This document shows, piece after piece, positions 1 to 6,012 of a stretch of DNA of 7,466 bases. The notes under the pieces are model-generated. The model saw only the letters and a list, made by a program, of their open reading frames with translations, searched no databases and was not told the origin of the DNA. The stretch is taken from the NCBI GenBank assembly GCA_947624335.1, contig CANQJX010000086.1, positions 1-7,466 of the forward strand, given 5' to 3'. Each line of letters opens with the position of its first letter. Within the stretch, counting starts at the first letter, position 1. The DNA is from an uncultured Marvinbryantia sp. (GTDB lineage Bacteria; Bacillota; Clostridia; Lachnospirales; Lachnospiraceae). The position numbers and the translations under genes were made by a program.

Positions 1-897
1 AAGCAGCGCCGCAATGTTTCCGTGGATCCGGCTGCCAAAAGACAATTCCCTGCTGCTCAGATAATCCAGCCACGAGGATACGTTAATAAACGCCCGCGCC
101 CGGTCCTGCCGATACCACGGATGGTCCGCGCGGCACGGAAATCCTTCGGGAATCGAACGGTATCTGCCCTGCGCAAACGGAATGCCGTAATACATCAGGC
201 GCATTTCATCAAGGACCTGCGGAATATACTGAAAGTTGTCGAACAAACCGATATTTTTCAGGATAAACGCATGCAGCGCAGGCGGAAGATCGATTTTCCA
301 GTTTACGCTGACCGCGCTGTCCCGGTGAAGCTCCCGCTTTTGGATCGGAGGCAGTTCTTCCCCGTACCAGAACATGGAAGGGCAGCCGATTACCCGGTGA
401 TGCGTCTCCTCCCGGAATCCCAGCTTTGTGAGATAGGCGGCCGTTTCCTCGCCGCGCGTTCCAAGCACCGCCGATTTTTCCAGCACCGCTTTTACAAAGT
501 CCTTTACATCGCGGTCAAACGGGTTTTTTTCTTTTAAAGGATTTTCAAACGTAGCGGAAATGCCGATTCCCACAACAACACACGGGATCTTCAGCCGCCG
601 TATAAAATTGGTGAGCATACGAAGCTGGCGGCGGAAAGATACCCGGAACGCATTGGCAAACGGCATCACCACGCAGTCGTACTGCGCGTTGATCTTTTCC
701 AGATTTTCCGGCGTCAAATCCCTGCCGGTATGGAGAATATCCACCTGGACATCGTCTGTCATCAGCACGCGGATTACGCTGTTGGCAAAAAGCATATTTC
801 CCATATTCATGCCAAACCGGTCGTCTACCAGCAGCATGTCCGCGGCCGTTGGCGCTTCAAACGGCGACGTATGCGCCCGGACCAGAATTTTTTTCAT
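1..897 (-). CDS. Polysaccharide pyruvyl transferase family protein, second copy (3' end cut by window edge)
   Basis: The reading frame is open from an ATG at 897 to the left edge, giving 299 codons with no stop, so the C-terminal part (about 150 residues judging from its neighbour) lies outside the window. It is a paralog of the gene at 908-2260: by eye about 180 of 298 aligned residues are identical, with a one-residue gap near position 27. Visible family marks are NMGN at 31-34, a Rossmann-like strand KIPCVVVGIG, the stretch VIGCPSMFWYGEELP, and SFGSRIHGN near 286-294, which matches the R-x-H-G region of pyruvyl transferases (PF04230). Such enzymes transfer the enolpyruvyl group of phosphoenolpyruvate to a sugar, usually forming a ketal. 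The start is supported by AGAGAGG five bases upstream. It follows the preceding gene by 10 bases, so it is very probably in the same operon. The acceptor sugar cannot be read from the sequence. The family assignment is fairly secure; pyruvylation itself is inferred. Confidence 0.85.
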   Translation of the reverse strand, partial: MKKILVRAHTSPFEAPTAADMLLVDDRFGMNMGNMLFANSVIRVLMTDDVQVDILHTGRDLTPENLEKINAQYDCVVMPFANAFRVSFRRQLRMLTNFIRRLKIPCVVVGIGISATFENPLKEKNPFDRDVKDFVKAVLEKSAVLGTRGEETAAYLTKLGFREETHHRVIGCPSMFWYGEELPPIQKRELHRDSAVSVNWKIDLPPALHAFILKNIGLFDNFQYIPQVLDEMRLMYYGIPFAQGRYRSIPEGFPCRADHPWYRQDRARAFINVSSWLDYLSSRELSFGSRIHGNIAALL

Positions 898-907
898 ATA
901 AGCCTCT

Positions 908-2260
908 CTATCTGTGCAGCCTTTGAAACGCCCGCTTCAGCCCCTTGTTGATATGGTACTGTTCCAGCAGCATTTCCAGCGGTTTTAATTTATCGTATTT
1001 CCCCTGCAGCCTCATATAAGTCCCGCCGCACTCGGCCAGGCGTTCGCACTGTTCCGATACCGGAACGGAAAAGAATGGCCGCAGCGCGGGATTGCGCGGG
1101 ATCGTCTGCATTTTCCGGTCGTACGGCCGCAGGCCGTCCCGGATGTCATAAGTATGTTCCAGACCGTTTTCTTCTAAAAATTTCCTGTAATTTTCAAACC
1201 GCTCTTTATGGCCTTTTTGCACACGGTCATAATCCGCGTTTTCATAGAACCGGAAAATCGTGTCCGTTTCCTGCAGTTCCCGGTAATCGATATGCGGTAT
1301 GTTGTGGTATCTGGTAAGCTCCTCAATGCGGTAATCCGAGGAGATCACAAAGCTCGGCGTTCCCGTCAGCAGCGGCACAATGTTCCCGTGAATACGGCTG
1401 CCAAAGGAAAAGTCCTTCTCCTTCATATATTCCATCCAGGTAAGCACGTCCACAAAGGAGCGCGCCCGGTCAGAACGATACCACGGGTGGTCGGCGACGC
1501 ACGGATAGCCGTCCGGAATCCGTTTGTATTTGCCCTCCGGAAACGGCATGCCGTAATACATCAGGCGGATTTCATCCGTGATCTGCGGCACATACTGAAA
1601 GTTTTCAAAGCAGGCGATACTCTTTTGTATAAAGTGGTGCAGCGGATCCGGCAGGTCGATTTTCCAGTTCACGCTGACCGCGCTGTCCTTCGTCAGTTCC
1701 TTTTTGCGGATCTGAGGCAGCTCCTCGCCGTACCAGAACATCGAGGGACAGCCGATCACGCGGTGCTCGCTTCCCTCTTTAAATCCCAGATGGGAAAGAT
1801 ACGCGCTGGTATACTCTCCGCGCGTCCCCAGAACTGCGGATTTATCCAGCACCGCCCTGACAAATTCTCTGACCGCCTCGTCAAAGGAATGATGCTCTGT
1901 CAGATCCTTTTGAAATACGGTGGATGTTCCCACGCCGATCACAATGCAGGGAACGTTCAGTTTTTTAATAAAGTTTGTAATCGCCCGCAGTTCTCCCTCA
2001 AAGGAAATGCGGAACGCGTTGGCAAACGGCAGGATGACGCAGCTGTATTCCCCGTTGATGCGCCGGATAAATTCAGGCGTCAGATCTGTACGCGTATTAA
2101 AGGTATCGATCTGCGTGTCTTCCGTCATCAGCGCCCGTATAATGCTGTTAATATAAACAAGATTCCCGATATTGGTTCCGACGCTGTCGTTTCGGAGAAT
2201 GCTCGACGTATCCCGCGTATTAAAAGGGGACATATGCGCCCTTATCATTATCTTTTTCAT
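908..2260 (-). CDS. Polysaccharide pyruvyl transferase family protein, first copy
   Basis: A complete protein of 450 residues, somewhat long for the family. The N-terminus carries NIGN at 30-33, the counterpart of the N-x-G-[DN] motif of pyruvyl transferases, followed by a helix. LNVPCIVIGVG near 100-110 looks like a Rossmann strand with a glycine turn. VLGTRGE and VIGCPSMFWYGEELP lie mid-protein, and FGSRIHGN (286-293, His291) with TGTPSFVISSDYRIEEL matches the conserved C-terminal part of PF04230. After about residue 330 there is a charged, helix-rich extension ending in a basic tail, which is not part of the usual core. No signal peptide or membrane segment is seen, so it should act in the cytoplasm on a nucleotide- or lipid-linked glycan with phosphoenolpyruvate as donor. 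The ATG is preceded by AGAAGGA at good spacing. It starts 10 bases after tarJ and ends 10 bases before its paralog. The function is inferred from the family; the acceptor is unknown. Confidence 0.87.
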   Translation of the reverse strand: MKKIMIRAHMSPFNTRDTSSILRNDSVGTNIGNLVYINSIIRALMTEDTQIDTFNTRTDLTPEFIRRINGEYSCVILPFANAFRISFEGELRAITNFIKKLNVPCIVIGVGTSTVFQKDLTEHHSFDEAVREFVRAVLDKSAVLGTRGEYTSAYLSHLGFKEGSEHRVIGCPSMFWYGEELPQIRKKELTKDSAVSVNWKIDLPDPLHHFIQKSIACFENFQYVPQITDEIRLMYYGMPFPEGKYKRIPDGYPCVADHPWYRSDRARSFVDVLTWMEYMKEKDFSFGSRIHGNIVPLLTGTPSFVISSDYRIEELTRYHNIPHIDYRELQETDTIFRFYENADYDRVQKGHKERFENYRKFLEENGLEHTYDIRDGLRPYDRKMQTIPRNPALRPFFSVPVSEQCERLAECGGTYMRLQGKYDKLKPLEMLLEQYHINKGLKRAFQRLHR

Positions 2261-2270
2261 TATCTTCCTT

Positions 2271-3296
2271 CTATTCGTTCCAGATCAGCACCGTTTTTCC
2301 GATCATCTTATGGATATCCGTCTCGAACGCCTCTACAATATCTCTGATATTATGCACCCGTTTCTGCGTCCCCACAATATTTTCCAGATAAGAAACAATA
2401 TCCGGATTCTCCCGGTACAGCCGCATCAGCCCTTCATAATCCGCCCTTCCGCTGCGGCTGCTTCCAAAAATATGCAGGCCCTTTTCCAGAACCATGCGGG
2501 TGCGTATCGGAACCGGATCCTCGCTGACGCCCAAAATGGCGATGGTCCCCTCCGGTACGATACAGTCGATGATCTGATCGATCGCCTTGCCCGACGCGCT
2601 GCCGCCCACGCATTCAAACGCGTGGTTTACCTGAAGATCCGCAGGGATGCGAGACACTTCAAACGTTTCGTCCGCAAAAGAAAAATCGCTTAATTTCTGG
2701 CGGTTTACGCCGAACACATACACCTTTGCTTCCGGCAGCATCTTTTTGATGAGCAGCGACGTAATGTAGCCCAGATTGCCGTCGCCCCACACGCCGATCA
2801 CGTCGCGCCGCGCATGGGAAAAACGCAGGAATCTGGAAACCGCGTGATAGCTTACCGTCACAATTTCCGTAAACGCCGCCGTAACTTTGTCGATCCCTTT
2901 GGGCAGCCGCACGATCCGGTCGGGCAGCAGCGCCACATATTCCTGCATAAACCCGTCCTTGCTGCTCCCGCAGAATTTGCTGGAGCGCAGATAGTTCTCG
3001 GCAATCACATCGTCTTTTTCGCAGGGATGATTGGGAATCATTACCACTTCTTCCCCCACCTGATAAGTCCCGGTGGGATCGCAGACCACTTTTCCGATGC
3101 CTTCATGGATCAGCGCCATTGGCAGTTTCGCGCGCAGCACCGCTTCGGGACGCGTTCCCTGATAGTATCGCTGATCTGCATGGCAGATGGATAAATGCGT
3201 GGGGCGCACGATCACATGCTTCCCATCCATCTCCAGTTCTTTAAACACCACTTCAAACTGTCTCGCGGCTTTTAACTGATACACAGCGTTCAGCAT
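2271..3296 (-). CDS. tarJ: Ribulose-5-phosphate reductase (ribitol-5-phosphate forming), TarJ-like
   Basis: This 341-residue protein of the zinc-type medium-chain alcohol dehydrogenase superfamily would reduce D-ribulose 5-phosphate to D-ribitol 5-phosphate with NADPH in the cytoplasm, supplying TarI. It resembles remembered Staphylococcus aureus TarJ along its whole length: SICHADQRYY (36-45), LPMALIHEGIG (58-68), EKDDVIAENYL (93-103), DGFMQ (114-118), GVWGDGNLGYIT (168-179), HAFECVGG (225-232) and EKGLHIFGSSRSG (271-283). Likely catalytic zinc ligands are Cys38, His64 and Glu65, perhaps with Glu144. GDGNLG (171-176) is the GxGxxG nucleotide-binding loop. The start overlaps the end of tarI by 7 bases, and its Shine-Dalgarno GGGAGGAG lies inside the tarI coding end, so the two should be translationally coupled. 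The order tarI-tarJ matches known ribitol teichoic acid and ribitol-containing capsule loci. I am confident of the family and of this particular subfamily. Confidence 0.93.
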   Translation of the reverse strand: MLNAVYQLKAARQFEVVFKELEMDGKHVIVRPTHLSICHADQRYYQGTRPEAVLRAKLPMALIHEGIGKVVCDPTGTYQVGEEVVMIPNHPCEKDDVIAENYLRSSKFCGSSKDGFMQEYVALLPDRIVRLPKGIDKVTAAFTEIVTVSYHAVSRFLRFSHARRDVIGVWGDGNLGYITSLLIKKMLPEAKVYVFGVNRQKLSDFSFADETFEVSRIPADLQVNHAFECVGGSASGKAIDQIIDCIVPEGTIAILGVSEDPVPIRTRMVLEKGLHIFGSSRSGRADYEGLMRLYRENPDIVSYLENIVGTQKRVHNIRDIVEAFETDIHKMIGKTVLIWNE

Positions 3297-4015
3297 GTTT
3301 TCTCTCCTCCCAGCAGGGATTCCGCCACCCTGAGGTCGTGCGGGTAAGTAATCTTAATGTTAAATACCTCTCCTTCTGCCAGGCGCACGTCCTCTCCCTT
3401 TAAAATCAGAATCTTACAGGCGTCTGTAAGAATATTTTTTTCCTCCTGGGTAAGGCTCTCATAAGCGTCCCGCAGCTTTTTTGCGCGGAAGCTCTGCGGA
3501 GTCTGCCCCTGATACATTTTGGAGCGCTCCGGAATATTGGTGATGCGGGCGTGATCCGCGCTCTCCACAATCGTGTCCGAGGCCGGGATCACCGTGTCGC
3601 ACGCGCCTGCCGCGCGCGCCAGGCGGATATTGTCCTCCAGGATGCGGTGCGTAACAAACGGACGTACCGAATCGTGTGTGACAATAATCGTCTCTTCGTC
3701 CAGGCCGTATTGTTCCTCTATATGGCGGATCGCATTCATAATCGTCTCGTTGCGCGTCGCGCCGCCTTCAATCACGTCTATCCGGTCTTTCATCGCAATA
3801 TATTTTTCCATGATATCCCTTGTATAACGGATCCACTGTCTGGGAGAAAGTACGATGATCTTTTCAAACTGCGCGTTGATCACGAATTTTTCAACTGTAT
3901 GGACGATGATCGGTTTGCCTCCGATCTCCATAAACTGTTTCGGTTTTTCCACGTTGCCCATACGGCTTCCGATTCCGCCTGCAAGCACTACTCCGAAAAT
4001 ATTTGTTTTTTCCAT
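3290..4015 (-). CDS. tarI: D-ribitol-5-phosphate cytidylyltransferase, TarI-like
   Basis: This 241-residue nucleotidyltransferase of the IspD/TarI family would join CTP and ribitol 5-phosphate to give CDP-ribitol and pyrophosphate. The N-terminal CTP-binding loop is LAGGIGSRMG (11-20), followed by KPKQF (24-28). Further marks are GGATRNETI (84-92), THDSVRPFVTHRI (113-125), the signature MYQGQTPQSF (167-176), LTDACKI (196-202) and NIKIT..HDL near 219-228. The GGIGSRMGN and MYQGQTPQSF forms and the tarJ neighbour favour TarI over the isoprenoid enzyme IspD, whose fold is shared. The start has a near-perfect AGGAGGAG six bases upstream. It begins 18 bases after the phosphotransferase gene and its stop overlaps tarJ. 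In Haemophilus-type capsules the same two activities are fused (Bcs1); here they are separate but overlapping genes. Residual doubt: TarI and IspD activities can only be fully separated biochemically. Confidence 0.92.
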   Translation of the reverse strand: MEKTNIFGVVLAGGIGSRMGNVEKPKQFMEIGGKPIIVHTVEKFVINAQFEKIIVLSPRQWIRYTRDIMEKYIAMKDRIDVIEGGATRNETIMNAIRHIEEQYGLDEETIIVTHDSVRPFVTHRILEDNIRLARAAGACDTVIPASDTIVESADHARITNIPERSKMYQGQTPQSFRAKKLRDAYESLTQEEKNILTDACKILILKGEDVRLAEGEVFNIKITYPHDLRVAESLLGGEKTC

Positions 4016-4033
4016 GTTCTCTCCTCCTGTATC

Positions 4034-5137
4034 TCACTGTATCATACGCATAATGCGTTCCGTCGCTTTTCCGTCGCAGGCGTCCAGATAGAGACGCGCA
4101 TCAAAATCCACGGCTTTTTCCGCCTGACCCGCCTCTTTTATCACCGCCCCGTACAGATCTTCCTCCCGCACGACCAAAGTGCCCGCCAGCGCGCCGTAGT
4201 CCATATAAAACCCTCTTTTTTCTTCATACTGCGCCAGATCCGGGGCGAAGCGCACCAAAGGCCGGTGAAGAAGCAGGTAATCAAACAAAATGGAGGAATA
4301 GTCTGTGATCAGCAGATCGGTCACCACCAGAAGTTCCTCCGTCGAAAAGCTGCCCGTCCGCTGTTCTTTCGGTAAAAGATGCGGGTGCGGCGCTTTGATC
4401 AGTTCCCATGTTTCCCCCAGTTGGAGCGCCAGATGATCTATCGCCGCTTCGCCGCAGAGACTTCCCTGCCCCGCGTTTCCCCGGAACGTCGGCGCCCAGA
4501 GTACGATTTTCTTGTTTTCCATCTGCGGGTACGCGCAAAAAAAACGTTTTCTTACTTCATCGCAAAACGCTTTCTGATAATACAGATCCGTTCTGCTGAC
4601 TCCCACCGGAAAAATCCGTTCTTTGGGCAGGCGCATCGCGCTTGCGAAATACGGTATGCACTGTTTGGAGCTGACCGTGACAATATCGCAGTTCTTCCAC
4701 ACATTTCCGCGGTAATAGCCCGGAATGTCTTCCGGGGCGTCGTACCCGAATTTTTTTAATGCCCCGCACGCATGCCAAAGCTGGATCACCGTTGTTTCCC
4801 TGCGTTTTTTGCAGGACGCCGCCGGCAGAAAATTATCGCAGAGAATCACATAGCCGGCATTGGCATAGGCCTTCATAAAGCGCAGCATCTGCCGCAGATT
4901 GCGCCATATCGAATCGCCTGCATAATCCGAAAAGATTGTGATGACCCGTTTATCCGTCTTTTGCAGCTGTGCAAGCAGATAACGCATGCTGAACGGGACT
5001 TCCGAATGATGCGCGTCCGCAAATACCACGCAGTTTTTGTCCACTTTTTTCCTCTTGTATATCCGGTAGACGACGGGAAGAAACAGGTTCTGCATACCCA
5101 TTTTTGCATACTGCTTCAAAACGAACTTTCGATTCAT
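4034..5137 (-). CDS. CDP-glycerol/CDP-ribitol glycerophosphotransferase family protein (TagF/TarL-type)
   Basis: A protein of 367 residues from the start chosen here. It matches the poly(glycerol-phosphate) transferase family (PF04464), which moves glycerol or ribitol phosphate from the CDP-alcohol to a glycan or polymer end. Visible motifs are VIQLWHACGALKKFG (117-131) with the probable catalytic His122, VLWAPTFRG (212-220), KAPHPH (248-253) and TDLLITDYSSILFDY (273-287), the family's most typical sequence. The N-terminal half begins with a basic, amphipathic segment (residues 1-30) that could sit on the membrane surface; no clear transmembrane helix is present. An upstream in-frame ATG at 5161 would add eight residues but has no Shine-Dalgarno and lies where transcription probably begins, whereas the ATG at 5137 has GGAGG six bases away. 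With tarI and tarJ directly downstream, ribitol phosphate is the likeliest cargo; glycerol phosphate remains possible. Only one such transferase is present in the window. Confidence 0.9.
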   Translation of the reverse strand: MNRKFVLKQYAKMGMQNLFLPVVYRIYKRKKVDKNCVVFADAHHSEVPFSMRYLLAQLQKTDKRVITIFSDYAGDSIWRNLRQMLRFMKAYANAGYVILCDNFLPAASCKKRRETTVIQLWHACGALKKFGYDAPEDIPGYYRGNVWKNCDIVTVSSKQCIPYFASAMRLPKERIFPVGVSRTDLYYQKAFCDEVRKRFFCAYPQMENKKIVLWAPTFRGNAGQGSLCGEAAIDHLALQLGETWELIKAPHPHLLPKEQRTGSFSTEELLVVTDLLITDYSSILFDYLLLHRPLVRFAPDLAQYEEKRGFYMDYGALAGTLVVREEDLYGAVIKEAGQAEKAVDFDARLYLDACDGKATERIMRMIQ

Positions 5138-5140
5138 AGT

Positions 5141-5148
5141 CTTCCTCC
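5141..5148 (-). promoter_or_regulatory. Ribosome binding site fixing the phosphotransferase start
   Basis: GGAGGAAG on the minus strand, with GGAGG six bases from the ATG at 5137. It lies inside the frame that would be read from the upstream ATG at 5161, which has no such site, so it sets the true start at 5137. Confidence 0.8.
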
Positions 5149-5169
5149 GTACCGCCGCCATGATGTATC

Positions 5170-5198
5170 ATTTTACCATAAAAACCGCGTTTTTTCAA
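5170..5198 (-). promoter_or_regulatory. Strong candidate internal sigma-A promoter
   Basis: On the minus strand TTGAAA (5198-5193) and TAAAAT (5175-5170) are separated by exactly 17 bases, each matching the consensus at five of six positions, and TGG directly before the -10 box gives an extended -10 (TGn). The -35 box overlaps the stop codon of the GT2 gene. Transcription would begin near 5162, about 25 bases before the ATG at 5137. It would drive the phosphotransferase, tarI, tarJ and the two pyruvyl transferase genes without the two upstream genes. This is the best promoter match in the window and falls in its largest gap between genes. Confidence 0.65.
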
Positions 5199-5986
5199 TC
5201 CTGGGGGCCGCTCCTGCAGCGCAGTGCGCCGCGCAGGCGCGCCTGTCCGTACTTTGCAAGACCGTGCAGCGTGTAGCTGCAGAAACAGAACAGCGACTGC
5301 AAAGTTCCGAACCCCATATAGCGATATACGCGCAGCGTCATCCGCGCCGATTTCCGCTTGTCGCCGGATTTTCCGCAATACGTCAGGCGGTATTTCAGCA
5401 GCGGTTCGTTTACCGCGCAGGCGCACCCGTATTTTTTCAGGATGCGCAGCCAGCAGATATAGTCTTCGTGCGCATCCTCATGCTCCATGGGAAACGCGCG
5501 CATAACGTCGGAACGTACCAGCACGGAGGAACAGTTAATGCAGTTGTGCCGCAAAAGCTGCCGGTATGTGATCGTTTCCTTTACGGGTATGATCCGCCCG
5601 GTAAGCGTACCGTCGGGCTTTGCCAGTTCGCGCGCCGTACTGCACAGCACGCACCCGGTTCTGCGGATTGCCGCAAGCTGCTTTTCTAATTTTCCCGCAG
5701 CCCAGAAGTCGTCCGCGTCCAGAAAGGCGATGTATTCCCCCCGCGCCATGGCGACCCCTTTATTCCTGCTTTGGGCCGCTCCGAGGTTCTTTGGATTGCG
5801 CGCATAAAAAATCACGGGATCCTCCTGGTATGCCTGCATCACGTTTTCCGTTGCGTCGGCAGAGCAATCGTCAATGATTATGATTTCTGCATTCACATTC
5901 TGCGCCTTTGCGGAATCGATTGCCTGTTTGATCGTACCGGCGCAATTATATGTTGGTATTATTACAGAAACCAATGGCCTGTCCAT
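5195..5986 (-). CDS. Family 2 glycosyltransferase
   Basis: A GT-A fold glycosyltransferase of 263 residues from the chosen start. The N-terminus has VSVIIPTYN (6-14), then IIIIDDCS (35-42) for the nucleotide, NLGAAQSRNKG (67-77), and the metal-binding AFLDADDFW (87-95) with Asp90 and Asp92 as the DxD pair. HEDYICWLRI (173-182) carries the probable catalytic acidic residues. A short hydrophobic stretch near 225-242 may help membrane association. It would add one sugar to the lipid-linked repeat unit at the cytoplasmic face; donor and acceptor cannot be told. A GTG at 6061 gives a 25-residue longer form overlapping the upstream gene by 49 bases. I reject it because the extra residues are highly charged, unlike GT2 starts, and no properly spaced ribosome site precedes it. 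The C-terminal tail is rich in Arg, Cys and Gly. The gene lies 26 bases after the sugar transferase stop. Confidence 0.92.
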   Translation of the reverse strand: MDRPLVSVIIPTYNCAGTIKQAIDSAKAQNVNAEIIIIDDCSADATENVMQAYQEDPVIFYARNPKNLGAAQSRNKGVAMARGEYIAFLDADDFWAAGKLEKQLAAIRRTGCVLCSTARELAKPDGTLTGRIIPVKETITYRQLLRHNCINCSSVLVRSDVMRAFPMEHEDAHEDYICWLRILKKYGCACAVNEPLLKYRLTYCGKSGDKRKSARMTLRVYRYMGFGTLQSLFCFCSYTLHGLAKYGQARLRGALRCRSGPQD

Positions 5987-5990
5987 ATCG

Positions 5991-5997
5991 CACCCCC
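5991..5997 (-). promoter_or_regulatory. Unusual ribosome binding site of the GT2 gene
   Basis: GGGGGTG four bases before the ATG at 5986 is one base from GGAGGTG and could still pair with 16S rRNA through a G-U pair. It is the weakest site in the operon; a better AAGGA lies about 18 bases from the ATG, too far to serve it. Re-initiation after the sugar transferase stop (26 bases away) may help. Confidence 0.5.
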
Positions 5998-6012
5998 GCG
6001 TCCCATCCTTCT

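Noticed and set aside
1208..2347. A 379-codon open frame on the plus strand, with a similar 171-codon frame at 22-537
   Set aside because: Both lie opposite the pyruvyl transferase paralogs. Their similarity to each other simply mirrors the duplication on the other strand, the composition (Arg/His/Gln rich) is typical of antisense frames, and no ribosome site or family motif is seen.
3290..4015. Assignment of the cytidylyltransferase as IspD of the isoprenoid pathway
   Set aside because: The fold is shared, but the GGIGSRMGN and MYQGQTPQSF forms and the overlapping tarJ gene favour the ribitol-5-phosphate enzyme.
3551..4375. A 274-codon open frame on the plus strand opposite tarI and the phosphotransferase
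   Set aside because: It spans two convincing minus-strand genes and their junction, with no recognisable motif and an antisense-type composition.
4534..4552. Run of eight A (T on the coding strand) inside the phosphotransferase gene, considered as a frameshift or phase-variable tract
   Set aside because: The frame is intact, the run encodes Phe-Phe in a normal position, and eight bases is too short to argue for phase variation without comparative data.
5180..5195. Inverted repeat AAAAACGCGGTTTTT between the GT2 and phosphotransferase genes, considered as a terminator or operator
   Set aside because: The stem is about six pairs, nearly all A-T, around a three-base loop, too weak for intrinsic termination. 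It lies in the spacer of the promoter, so its A and T runs may just be spacer composition; an operator role has no further support.
4772..5689. A 305-codon open frame on the plus strand
   Set aside because: It crosses the phosphotransferase start, the internal promoter and most of the GT2 gene. A real gene here would conflict with all three, and it shows no domain motif.
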